From Terriglobia bacterium (GTDB lineage Bacteria > Acidobacteriota > Terriglobia > Terriglobales > Acidobacteriaceae): 64,000 nt of DNA. Shown piece by piece: positions 8,790-17,071 of this stretch. Under the pieces are notes generated by a model, which had not been told where the DNA came from, searched no databases, and saw nothing but the letters and a program-made list of their open reading frames with translations. Location: contig JAIQFC010000006.1 in the NCBI GenBank assembly GCA_020073465.1, positions 62,001 through 126,000 on the forward strand. The letters are read 5' to 3'. Position 1 is the first letter of the stretch; every line of letters begins with the position of its first letter. A program made the position numbers and the translations under genes.

Positions 8790-10115
8790 TTAGCGGGTGA
8801 CGCAGCGAAATCCGGCGTAAACATACTGGTAGTGCGGCTGAAACCAGTTGCGGAATGAGCGTCGCAACATGCACGCGGCCGTACGCGCCGAGCCACCTTT
8901 CATGACGAAGTGCTGGCCATCGAAGAAGTCGGCAGAATATCCGCGGTAGAACGGGAAAGGCTCGAATCCGGTAAAGGGAGCGAATGGAGTCGAGATCCAT
9001 TCCCACCCGTTGCCGAGGAGATCGGCCACGCCGAAAGCGCTGTTGCCGCTGGGGAATGAATTCACCGGAGTCGGATTCCAACTCGAAAAATCGAAGTTTC
9101 CCAAGAGCCCGTGGGGAGCGTCATTTCCCCATGGATAGGCGCGCTGGCTGCCGCTCTCGCTGCCGTACGCTGCTCTTTGCCATTCCGCTTCGGTGGGAAG
9201 GTCCTTTCCTGCCCACCGGCAATAGGCTCTTGCTTCGGCATGGCTGACGTAGACCGGCGCATTCAGCAACAACGGCGTTTCGCTGAACATTCCACGGTAA
9301 AGCCACTCGTCGCCGGAGCGTTTCCAGAAGGCGGGATGAGAAATGCCACTTGCGGTGATCCAGTTCCAATCGTCGTCCGACCAGAGGTCCTTCCCCTGAT
9401 AGGCGCCAGCCTGCAGGAATTCCAAAAATTGCCCGTTCGTGACCTCGTACTGATCGATGGCGAACGCGGGGACGTGGGCGGTGTGGAGTTCATATTCGTT
9501 GTCCCAGCCGAACGCTGCGCTGTGCTCCAGTCCGAGCGTGATCATGCCGGCGGGAATCTCAATCATGCGCGGTTGAACTGGTTCGGTTTCTTTGGAATGA
9601 GTCTGGGCGGACGGCGTCTTCCGATCAAGCGGCAACTGATGGAGCATGTAGGCCAGCGTTTCCGCGTGCATCAGGCGATGCTCAATCGCCACGTTCAGCA
9701 GTGTGCTGAGAGGAAATTCGTCATAGCGTGCCGGTGAAACGTCTTGACGCAAATGCTCATCGAGAAGTCGCCGGATATTCCCTGCATATTCGTAAACTTT
9801 CTCTCGCGCTGGCCAATCCGAAGGCTGATCGTCGGGCAGGCCACCACCAACGGGATCAATGCCGAAGGCGAACAAACGATCGAACTCGGGATGAAATCTC
9901 TTCAGACCGAAGACGCGCTGGCCTAGCAGGTTCCAGTCGAATGCTTCGAGGTGCCCTACATAGAAGAGGATGCGGTGGCGTTCCGGAATTGGACGGTCAT
10001 AGAGGGAGTCGGAGTGGACGAGGCTGAACAGCTCGTCCGTGCGCCGGCGAGCATCTGCCAGCCGCAAAGAAAGGTCCTGACGAAGTGCAACGCCGTGATT
10101 TTGCGTGGCGAGCAT
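8790..10115 (-). CDS. egtB: Ergothioneine sulfoxide synthase EgtB
   Basis: A 441-residue non-haem iron enzyme that joins hercynine to a thiol with O2. An N-terminal DinB-like helical domain (FYVGHLEAFDWN, about residue 51, and IEHRLMHAETL, about residue 138) supplies the iron-binding histidines. The C-terminal half is a formylglycine-generating-enzyme-like domain (EVTNGQFLEFL, DLPTEAEWQRAAYG, DLLGNGWEWISTPF, MKGGSARTAACMLRRSFRNW, YAGFRCV). No egtA, egtC or egtE is visible nearby. That would fit the cysteine-using EgtB type reported for the acidobacterium Chloracidobacterium thermophilum, but thiol choice cannot be read from sequence here. Confidence 0.9.
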   Translation of the reverse strand: MLATQNHGVALRQDLSLRLADARRRTDELFSLVHSDSLYDRPIPERHRILFYVGHLEAFDWNLLGQRVFGLKRFHPEFDRLFAFGIDPVGGGLPDDQPSDWPAREKVYEYAGNIRRLLDEHLRQDVSPARYDEFPLSTLLNVAIEHRLMHAETLAYMLHQLPLDRKTPSAQTHSKETEPVQPRMIEIPAGMITLGLEHSAAFGWDNEYELHTAHVPAFAIDQYEVTNGQFLEFLQAGAYQGKDLWSDDDWNWITASGISHPAFWKRSGDEWLYRGMFSETPLLLNAPVYVSHAEARAYCRWAGKDLPTEAEWQRAAYGSESGSQRAYPWGNDAPHGLLGNFDFSSWNPTPVNSFPSGNSAFGVADLLGNGWEWISTPFAPFTGFEPFPFYRGYSADFFDGQHFVMKGGSARTAACMLRRSFRNWFQPHYQYVYAGFRCVTR

Positions 10116-10258
10116 TGTTACCCCCTACGACGGGTGTTTCTCAGGGAGAGTGGCGCCGATCAGAGCCGAACTGTCACTTTCTTGAAGGCCGTATCAGAAA
10201 GCCAGTTCGCGCGAGTTCCAAGATTCTACCGGATTCTTACTCATGGCAGAATAGGGTA

Positions 10259-11053
10259 ATGTCCTTACCTATTTTTCACGTCAATGCCTTTACGGACAAG
10301 CCTTTCCGGGGCAATCCGGCGGCCGTGTGCCCGCTTACGGCTTGGTTAGATGACCACGAGCTGCAAGCGGTCGCAGCAGAAAATAATCTTTCCGAGACTG
10401 CATACTTCGTGCGTGAAAGCGACCACTACCGGTTGCGGTGGTTTACACCCAAGTGCGAGGTCAACCTCTGCGGACACGCCACGCTGGCCTCGGCCTTCGT
10501 TCTGTTGACGATTCTCGAGCCTGAGAGCCACGGTGTCCGCTTCGCGACCCGTAGCGGCATACTTGCGGTTCAGCGCGACGGAGGCCAGCTCTCGATGGAC
10601 TTTCCTGCCCTCCCGCCGTGGACGTGCGGGAAGCCCCCGGCTGAGTTGAAGAGCGGGTTGGGGCCCTCTCCGTCTCCTGTCTCAGTGCTGCAGATTAAGG
10701 ACAATTACTTCGTAGTTTACGAATCGGAGGAAGAGGTTCGGCAAGTCGCTCCCAATTTCGCGATTCTTGAAGCATTGCATCCCGCCGGAGTCGCGATCAC
10801 GGCGCCGGGCACACACGCTGATTTCGTTTCGCGCTACTTCGCACCAAGTTACGGCATCCCGGAAGATCCGGTCACTGGATCAACTCATTGTTCGTTGATG
10901 CCTTACTGGTCGCAGCGTCTCGGCAAGGCGAGCCTGCACGCACAACAGGTATCGGAACGTGGAGGAGAACTGCGATGCGAGCTTGCGGGGGACCGCGTCA
11001 TCCTTAAAGGAAAAGCGGTGCTGACTCTGCAGGGCTCTCTGCTGATCGGATGA
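10259..11053 (+). CDS. PhzF-family isomerase/epimerase-like protein
   Basis: A 264-residue cytoplasmic protein with the two-lobed diaminopimelate-epimerase-like fold of PhzF. Visible family motifs are FTDKPFRGNPAAVC (residues 10-23), NNLSETAYFV with the conserved catalytic Glu (about 45), FTPKCEVNLCGHATLAS (about 66-82) and YGIPEDPVTGSTHCSL (about 200-215). The ATG at 10259 is used; the frame is open further upstream but that extension does not resemble the family. It is divergent from egtB and converges on the ABC transporter genes. The natural substrate of most PhzF homologues outside phenazine clusters is unknown, and there is no phenazine cluster here. Confidence 0.88.
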   Translation: MSLPIFHVNAFTDKPFRGNPAAVCPLTAWLDDHELQAVAAENNLSETAYFVRESDHYRLRWFTPKCEVNLCGHATLASAFVLLTILEPESHGVRFATRSGILAVQRDGGQLSMDFPALPPWTCGKPPAELKSGLGPSPSPVSVLQIKDNYFVVYESEEEVRQVAPNFAILEALHPAGVAITAPGTHADFVSRYFAPSYGIPEDPVTGSTHCSLMPYWSQRLGKASLHAQQVSERGGELRCELAGDRVILKGKAVLTLQGSLLIG

Positions 11054-11059
11054 CGCAGG

Positions 11060-11953
11060 TCAGTTCTTTGTTGCTGCCAACCCCTTCTTGCGCAGGAACT
11101 CACGGACAACTTCCTTCACGTCGCGATGCTGGCCATCGACCGCGTAGTTGAGTTGCTGCATTTCCTCGTCAGAAATCTTCCCGGCACATTGGGCAAGGGC
11201 CGACCCGACTTCCGGATGCCGGCTCAGCGTCTCGCTCCGAATTACCGGAACGGCTTCGTATGGCGGGAAGTAGTGCCGATCATCCTCTAGGACGAACAGG
11301 TCGAGAGCTGGGATCAGCCCGTCGGTTGTGTTACCGGCGGCAAGGTCGATCTGGTGATCCTTCAGAGCGCGAGCCAGCAGGCCCAAATCCATGATCCGTG
11401 GTGGCGACGCAAAATGCAGGCCATACGTGGCCGCCAAACCCCGGTATCCGTCGGGACGTTCCATGAACTCATAACCAAATCCGGCGCGCCATTGCGGCGC
11501 AAACGCCGCCGCTTGTGACAACGTTCTCACGTTCAAGCGGCGTGCATCTTCCCCACGGATTTCCATTGCAAAGGTGTCATCGAAACCGAAGGCTGGCGCC
11601 AGCGCCAGTCCGAATCTCCTCTCGTATTCCGTCTTCACCCGGTCGTAGACCTGCGCGCGGGTGCCCTGAGGCTTCTCCTTCAGGATGGCGGTCAGGGCGG
11701 TGCCGGTATATTCCGGGTAGACATCAATCCTTGCTGCGAGCATTCCCTGATGACAAATGTAGGTGCCGGCCAGGTAAAAGCGTCGCTCGACCTTCAGAGG
11801 TGTATGCGTTTCGATTTGTTGCGCCATCAGTTCGCCGAGGATCAATGATTCCGTGAAGTTTTTCGAGCCAACGACGATACGGTCGGAACGTGAGGATGAA
11901 CACGAGGGAAGTAAGAGAAGCAGCCCTGTACCGACCATCTTGAGGAAGCGCAT
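11060..11953 (-). CDS. Glycine betaine/osmoprotectant-type ABC transporter substrate-binding lipoprotein
   Basis: A 297-residue OpuAC/ProX-type binding protein. From the ATG at 11953 the N-terminus is a lipoprotein signal (MRFLKMVGTGLLLLLPSC, lipobox Cys). The mature start VVGSKNFTESLILGELMAQQIE and the later GMLAARIDVYPEYTGTAL and LDLFVLEDDRHYFPPYEAVPVI are typical of the OpuC/YehZ group. A longer start at ATG 12025 overlaps the permease stop as ATGA, so translational coupling from there is possible. It is the last gene of a three-gene operon (ATPase, permease, binding protein). Likely ligands are betaine, choline or related osmolytes. Confidence 0.85.
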   Translation of the reverse strand: MRFLKMVGTGLLLLLPSCSSSRSDRIVVGSKNFTESLILGELMAQQIETHTPLKVERRFYLAGTYICHQGMLAARIDVYPEYTGTALTAILKEKPQGTRAQVYDRVKTEYERRFGLALAPAFGFDDTFAMEIRGEDARRLNVRTLSQAAAFAPQWRAGFGYEFMERPDGYRGLAATYGLHFASPPRIMDLGLLARALKDHQIDLAAGNTTDGLIPALDLFVLEDDRHYFPPYEAVPVIRSETLSRHPEVGSALAQCAGKISDEEMQQLNYAVDGQHRDVKEVVREFLRKKGLAATKN

Positions 11954-12021
11954 GGCACACCGAATCCGATTAGCGCGCACAGTGAACTGCGTACCGTCTG
12001 ACCCGTATTGCCGGATTCCGT

Positions 12022-12654
12022 TCATTGCGGACGCAAACGCCTCTCCAGCCAGCCTAAGCTGAAATCCGCAAAAAGCGCCAGAAATGCGGCAGGAATTGCC
12101 CCCGCCAGGATGAGTTGGTTGTTGACCATGGCCAAACCGCGAAAGATAAGTTCTCCCAGGCCTCCCGCGCCGATGGCGGCTGCGATCGTCGCCAGCCCAA
12201 CGGAGATCACCACAGCAACACGCACGCCCGAAAGAATCACACTCATCGCCAGCGGCAGCTCAACCTGCCAGAGCAGCTGACGGCCGGTCATTCCCATGCC
12301 CCGGGCCGATTCGACCACGGCCGGGTCGACGCCGCGGATCCCTGTGAAGGTGTTACGAATCACGGGCAATAGGGCATACAGAGTCAACGCAAGGATTGCC
12401 AACCGTTCAGCCCGGTCGCCCAGCCATGGCACTGGCAGGAGGAAACCGAACAGCGCCAGGCTGGGAATGGTTTGAATAATGTTGGCGCCGCCCAGCACGG
12501 GCCGGTTCAGGACAGGCCGGTGCGCAATCAGAATACCCAGCGGTATCCCGATCAGAGCGGCAAGCACCGTGGAGACACCAACCAGCCACAGATGCTCGAG
12601 CGTGAGCTGCAGTACTTGCCTAAAGTTCTGAGCAAGGAATTGAAACAGGTTCAT
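12022..12654 (-). CDS. Osmoprotectant-type ABC transporter permease
   Basis: A 210-residue inner-membrane permease of the OpuB/YehW type. It has about six hydrophobic segments and the coupling-loop signature GVDPAVVESARGMGMTGRQLLWQVELP (EAA-like loop, about residues 110-136). N-terminal LTLEHLWLVGVSTVLAALIGIPLGILIA is characteristic of the family. Its start overlaps the ATPase stop by 4 bases and its stop overlaps the possible early start of the binding protein, so the three proteins are co-translated. Length matches single-domain permeases of this group. Confidence 0.88.
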   Translation of the reverse strand: MNLFQFLAQNFRQVLQLTLEHLWLVGVSTVLAALIGIPLGILIAHRPVLNRPVLGGANIIQTIPSLALFGFLLPVPWLGDRAERLAILALTLYALLPVIRNTFTGIRGVDPAVVESARGMGMTGRQLLWQVELPLAMSVILSGVRVAVVISVGLATIAAAIGAGGLGELIFRGLAMVNNQLILAGAIPAAFLALFADFSLGWLERRLRPQ

Positions 12655-13433
12655 GAGGAACCTCGATTTGTGTCGAGACCGGTTCCGGCACGGAAGGCTC
12701 TTACGTACGCAGCCGCCAAGGGATCGGTGGAACGCAAGAACTCCTGCGGAGAAAGAACAGTGATCAGTTCTCCCGCTTCCATCAGAGCGACTCGAGACGC
12801 AAGCCGCAACGCCTCGTTCAAATCATGCGTGACGAAGACGACTGTCTTGTGCAGCCGCTGCTGGAGCGAAAGAAACTCGCGTTGCAGATCGTCGCGGGTG
12901 AGTGGATCGAGCGCTCCGAAGGGCTCGTCCATCAAGAGAATTGCAGGGTCTGCGGCCAGTGCGCGGGCAACTCCAACACGCTGCCGTTGCCCACCGGAAA
13001 GCTGGTGTGGATATCGCGGAGCCAGCTGCGACTCGAGGCCCACCATCTGCATGAGTTCCTGGGTTCGGGCCCGAATCTTATCGAGTGGCCAGCCGTCGAT
13101 GCTGGGAACAATCCCGATGTTTCGCTCGACGGTGAAGTGTGGAAGTAATCCGATCTCCTGAATGACATATCCGATTCCGCGTCGCAGTCGAATCACATCC
13201 CTCTGGCCGGTTCCGGCACCATTCACGCGCACCTCGCCCCCGGTTGGGCGCAGGAGGCGATTGATCAGCTTCAGGGTCGTCGTCTTTCCAGAACCACTAC
13301 GGCCGAGGACTACGAGAGTTTCACCGCGCTGAACCTGCAGATTCAGGTTGGAAAGCACCCTTTGTCCGCTGGGAAGCTCATACGAGACATCACGGAACTC
13401 GATGGCAGGCTCGTCTCTGGTGTCCCGATTCAT
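12651..13433 (-). CDS. Osmoprotectant-type ABC transporter ATP-binding protein
   Basis: A 260-residue ATPase of the OpuBA/ProV class. Walker A is GRSGSGKTT (about residues 40-48), the Q-loop QEIGLLPHFTV follows, the signature is LSGGQRQRVGVARAL, Walker B is ILLMDEPFGALD and the switch is VTHD. It has no C-terminal CBS domains, unlike OpuAA or OpuCA. The ATG at 13433 (MNRDTRDEPAIEF) is chosen over an open-frame start at 13505, which would add a non-homologous leader. It is the first gene of the transporter operon and is divergent from the FecR-like gene. Confidence 0.88.
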   Translation of the reverse strand: MNRDTRDEPAIEFRDVSYELPSGQRVLSNLNLQVQRGETLVVLGRSGSGKTTTLKLINRLLRPTGGEVRVNGAGTGQRDVIRLRRGIGYVIQEIGLLPHFTVERNIGIVPSIDGWPLDKIRARTQELMQMVGLESQLAPRYPHQLSGGQRQRVGVARALAADPAILLMDEPFGALDPLTRDDLQREFLSLQQRLHKTVVFVTHDLNEALRLASRVALMEAGELITVLSPQEFLRSTDPLAAAYVRAFRAGTGLDTNRGSS

Positions 13434-13610
13434 GTCAGCCCAGCATATCAAGTTCACAGCCACGTCTGAGCGAGACCACGTCGAGGTCTTCCAGGCGCCG
13501 GCCATTCTGCTATTCCCTCGGTGCAGGCGGTCATCCAGAGTGCTAATAGACGACTGAGAAACCCCCGGTTACGATTTTCCCCAGGCATGGTGTGTAAATC
13601 AGAAGTGGGT

Positions 13611-14294
13611 ATGAGTGTGTCTATTTCTCGTTGCGTGGTCTGCTGGGCGATGATCGTGATTTTTCCCTCATCGCTGCTAGCTGCCGACTCCAGGCCGGCC
13701 ATCCTGCACACCCAGGGACAAGTGTGGGTCAATGGCAAAGAGGCTCCGGATTCCACTGCCATCATGCCCGGGGACTTGCTGGAGACCAACACTGGCGTGG
13801 TAGCGAATCTGACCACGGACGGCTCCACGGTCGTGATTCAGGAGCAATCGATCGTTAAGTACAACGGCGATTCTCTCACCCTGGAGCACGGCGGTGTCTC
13901 GGTGGGAACATCCAAGTTAATGAGCGTGCAGGTCGACTGTCTGCGAGTGGTACCAGTAGCAACTGAGTGGACGCAATACGATGTGATCGATGTCGACAGC
14001 CGGATCAGAGTCGACGCGCTCAAACTCGATGTGAATATTCTGCGTGGCGCCTCCATGCGTAAAGTGGAACGGGAGAGTGCTGCCTCCGGTTCCGCAACCC
14101 TGCACGAGGGACAGCAGGTTACGCGCGAAGAGTCCGAAGCTTGCGGAATCGCCAAAAAACCAGTCTTAGCGGGAAATCCAGTCAATACAAAGTGGATCGA
14201 GATTGGAGCTGGAGCGGGTGGCGGCGTCCTCGTGTTATGCCTGCTGCTTTGCACCGGAAAGAAGCCGCCTCAAATGAGTCAAACTTCCCCCTAG
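13611..14294 (+). CDS. FecR-domain exported protein with C-terminal membrane anchor
   Basis: A 227-residue protein of unknown function. A signal peptide (MSVSISRCVVCWAMIVIFPSS, then LLAAD) is followed by a FecR/iron-transport-regulator-like beta region: QVWVNGKEAPDSTAIMPGDL, then ETNTGVVANLTTDGSTVVIQE, the usual pattern of a PGD turn followed by a repeated strand pair. A hydrophobic helix near residues 195-215 (GAGAGGGVLVLCLLLC) ends the protein and probably anchors it. The ATG at 13611 is favoured because it starts the signal peptide; an in-frame ATG at 13587 is an alternative. No sigma factor gene is adjacent, so a classical FecR role is unlikely. Confidence 0.65.
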   Translation: MSVSISRCVVCWAMIVIFPSSLLAADSRPAILHTQGQVWVNGKEAPDSTAIMPGDLLETNTGVVANLTTDGSTVVIQEQSIVKYNGDSLTLEHGGVSVGTSKLMSVQVDCLRVVPVATEWTQYDVIDVDSRIRVDALKLDVNILRGASMRKVERESAASGSATLHEGQQVTREESEACGIAKKPVLAGNPVNTKWIEIGAGAGGGVLVLCLLLCTGKKPPQMSQTSP

Positions 14295-14353
14295 TCTGCC
14301 AGCAGGCCGGCTTCTCAAGCATCTCCGCAGGCTGCCGTGGATTCTGTCATTCG

Positions 14354-15562
14354 TTACAGAATTCTCTCGTGCGTGTAACCGGCTGCAACCAGGGCAACCA
14401 GAAGTTCCGCAATGTGGTCGGGACCACGCGTTTCCATGGTGATGTCGATCGCCGTGTCACCCAGGTTTACGCCGTGGTAGGCACGGTCGTACGCCGTCTC
14501 CACGATATTCGCTCGATGGTCAGCCAGAATTCCAGTCAGGCGGTGTAGCGCGCCCGGATAGTCAGGCAAGTGAACTCGCAACCGAACCAGCCTGCCGTCT
14601 TTGACCAGGCCGCGCTCGATAATGCGCGCAAGCAAGGTGACGTCGATGTTGCCTCCGCAAACGAGCACGGCCACCCGCTTGCCGGCAAGAGGCAGCTTGC
14701 GATTCAGAACCGCAGCCATGGCAGCCGCGCCAGCGCCTTCTGCCAGGGTCTTCTCGCGCTCAAGAAGCAGCAAGATGGCATTGGCAATCTCTTCTTCTTC
14801 CACGGTAACAATGTCATCCACGTACTTCTGCACAAGTGGAAGAGTCCGTTCTCCGGCGCGCCGCACTGCGATGCCATCTGCAATGGTCTTCGCCGAATCC
14901 AAGGTGACAGGCTTACCTTCAGCAACCGCTGCCTTCATGGACGGAATTCTCGAGGGTTGCACTCCGAAGATACGCACGGCCGGATTACTTTCTTTGGCCG
15001 CGCAGGCGATTCCACCAATCAGCCCGCCTCCTCCGATCGGTACGACGATGGCCTCGACGTCGCGATGCTGCTGGAGTATCTCGAGGCCTAGAGTTCCCTG
15101 CCCGGCAATCACGGCATCGTCATCAAAGGCGTGAATCAGCGTCAAACGGTCCTGCTGGCTTTGCTCGACCGCTTTCTCGTAGGCCTCGTCGTAGTTCGCT
15201 CCGTGCAGAACGACATCAGCCCCATAAGCGCGGGTGGCAGATACCTTTGTCAATGGCGTGGGCAGCGGCATAAATATCCGTGCCCGGATGTTGTGCCTTC
15301 CAGCGTGGTACGCCACGCCCTGAGCATGATTGCCCGCGGATGCCGCGATCACACCGCGAGCACGCTCTTCCTGGCTCAGCATGAGCAGTTTGTTCAGCGC
15401 ACCGCGCTCTTTGAATGCGCCGGTGCGCTGCTGGTTGTCGAGCTTGAGGAAGATCGAGCTGCCGGTAAGGTTCGAAAACGCTTCCGAGCGGGTGCAGGGA
15501 GAAACACGAATGGATTCGCGAATCCGCCCCAAAGCTGCCTGGATGTCCGGGAGTCCGATCAT
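14354..15562 (-). CDS. ilvA: Threonine ammonia-lyase with C-terminal ACT domain
   Basis: A 402-residue PLP enzyme deaminating threonine to 2-oxobutyrate. The PLP lysine is in QQRTGAFKERGA (about residue 50), with the Gly-rich phosphate loop GGGGLIGGIA (about 180). Residues 325-402 form a single ACT domain (RLRVHLPDYPGALHRLTGIL), matching the short one-ACT form often called TdcB-like or ilvA-1Cterm rather than the long biosynthetic enzyme with a double regulatory domain. It can therefore be biosynthetic or catabolic. It stands next to gltBD and close to a Thr-rich attenuator upstream of aspartate kinase, both linked to threonine/isoleucine metabolism. Confidence 0.88.
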   Translation of the reverse strand: MIGLPDIQAALGRIRESIRVSPCTRSEAFSNLTGSSIFLKLDNQQRTGAFKERGALNKLLMLSQEERARGVIAASAGNHAQGVAYHAGRHNIRARIFMPLPTPLTKVSATRAYGADVVLHGANYDEAYEKAVEQSQQDRLTLIHAFDDDAVIAGQGTLGLEILQQHRDVEAIVVPIGGGGLIGGIACAAKESNPAVRIFGVQPSRIPSMKAAVAEGKPVTLDSAKTIADGIAVRRAGERTLPLVQKYVDDIVTVEEEEIANAILLLLEREKTLAEGAGAAAMAAVLNRKLPLAGKRVAVLVCGGNIDVTLLARIIERGLVKDGRLVRLRVHLPDYPGALHRLTGILADHRANIVETAYDRAYHGVNLGDTAIDITMETRGPDHIAELLVALVAAGYTHERIL

Positions 15563-15610
15563 GACCGTTGCGCAGTCATCTTATCGCGGACCGGGAGAGA
15601 GGTGTCATGA

Positions 15611-17071
15611 TTAGGAGGCAATGGGTTGAGCCGCAGAAATTTGAGGAGCAATTCGGCCTACGACCGTGGTCCGCAGATAAGAGTCGACCGCCGCCGCAGC
15701 TTTCCTACCTTCAGAAATCGCCCACACGACCAGCGACTGCCCACGCCGCATGTCGCCCGCTGCAAAAACCCCCGGTACCGAGGACATGTAGTTCTGGTCG
15801 GTGGATACGTTGCCGCGTTGATCGAGAGCGACTCCCAGTTGCTCGATCATGCCATTACGAACCGGACCGAGGAAGCCCATCGCGATCAGCACCAGATCCG
15901 CGTCCATGGTGAACTCGCTGCCTGGAATCGGCTCGAATTTTGGGGGAGGGCCAACGCGCACGGCATGTAACTGCTTGACCTGCCCCTCTTCGGAGCCGCT
16001 GAATCGGGTGGTCGCGATGCTCCAGTCGCGCACGCCACCCTCTTCGTGAGCGCCCTCCGTACGTAGTTGCATCGGCCAGATCGGCCAAGGTGTCAGCGGG
16101 GAGCGCTCATCGGGAGGCTTCGGCATGATTTCGAATTGGTGAACGGAGAGCGGCTTCTGCCGGTGGCAAGTTCCAAGGCAGTCCGCGCCGGTGTCGCCAC
16201 CTCCGATAATCACCACGCGCTTACCGGTCGCTAGAATCTCCATTGTTGGATCTGCCGTGTCGCCGAGGCAGCGGCGGTTCTGTTGCGGCAGATATTCCAT
16301 CGCAAAGTGAATTCCTTTTAGCTCGCGCCCCGGGACTTTCAAGTCGCGGGGATGCTCGGCGCCACCCGCTAAAACAATAGCATCGAACTCGAGTCGGATG
16401 TCCTCCACGGAAACATTGTTGCCAACTTCGGCGCCCGTGATGAACTTCACGCCTTCAGCCGACATCTGTTCCAATCGGCGGTCGATGATGTGTTTCTCCA
16501 GCTTGAATTGCGGAATACCGTAGCGCAGCAGGCCGCCCACGCGATCTGCCTTTTCGTAGACCACGACCGAGTGTCCGGCCCGGCACAATTGCTGGGCTGC
16601 GGCCAATCCAGCTGGGCCCGAGCCCACGACCGCTACCTTTTTCCCAGTGCGCACCTTGGGCGGCTCCGGACGAATCCAGCCTTCCCGAAACCCACGCTCG
16701 ACTATGCTCTTCTCGTTTTGCTTGATCGTCACTGCCGGCTGGTTAATCCCCAGCACGCAAGATGTTTCGCACGGCGCCGGGCAAATGCGGCCCGTGAACT
16801 CCGGAAAATTATTGGTCGCATGGAGTTGCCGTACCGCCTCCTGCCAGCGGCCGCGATACACGAGATCGTTCCAGTCTGGAATTAGATTGTTGACCGGACA
16901 GCCCGTCTGGCAGAACGGGACGCCGCAATCCATGCAACGCGCGCCCTGGCTACGAAGTTTTTCCTCCGGAAGGTCCAGATAGATTTCAAACCAATCGTTG
17001 ATCCGCTGCGTCACAGGACGGCGCGGGGCAAGCTCGCGGGAGTGTTCCAGGAATCCGGTCGCCTTACCCAT
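15611..17071 (-). CDS. gltD: Glutamate synthase small subunit
   Basis: A 486-residue FAD/iron-sulfur protein that passes electrons from NAD(P)H to the large subunit. N-terminal cysteines [22 protein letters not shown] (split as CMDCGVPFC and TGCPVNN) bind 4Fe-4S clusters. Two dinucleotide folds follow: [15 protein letters not shown] for FAD and [13 protein letters not shown] for NADPH, and the C-terminal [19 protein letters not shown] closes the FAD domain. The ATG at 17071 ([10 protein letters not shown]) is chosen; it overlaps the gltB stop by 8 bases with an AGGTG ribosome site. The frame extends 17 codons upstream without homology. Confidence 0.93.
   Translation of the reverse strand: MGKATGFLEHSRELAPRRPVTQRINDWFEIYLDLPEEKLRSQGARCMDCGVPFCQTGCPVNNLIPDWNDLVYRGRWQEAVRQLHATNNFPEFTGRICPAPCETSCVLGINQPAVTIKQNEKSIVERGFREGWIRPEPPKVRTGKKVAVVGSGPAGLAAAQQLCRAGHSVVVYEKADRVGGLLRYGIPQFKLEKHIIDRRLEQMSAEGVKFITGAEVGNNVSVEDIRLEFDAIVLAGGAEHPRDLKVPGRELKGIHFAMEYLPQQNRRCLGDTADPTMEILATGKRVVIIGGGDTGADCLGTCHRQKPLSVHQFEIMPKPPDERSPLTPWPIWPMQLRTEGAHEEGGVRDWSIATTRFSGSEEGQVKQLHAVRVGPPPKFEPIPGSEFTMDADLVLIAMGFLGPVRNGMIEQLGVALDQRGNVSTDQNYMSSVPGVFAAGDMRRGQSLVVWAISEGRKAAAAVDSYLRTTVVGRIAPQISAAQPIAS

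Noticed and set aside
12472-13161. 229-codon plus-strand frame over the ABC transporter genes
   Set aside because: It spans the overlap of two certain transporter genes on the other strand and has no domain.
17064-17071. Possible frameshift joining gltB and gltD
   Set aside because: The 8-base overlap with separate stop and start is a normal coupled junction; both proteins are complete.
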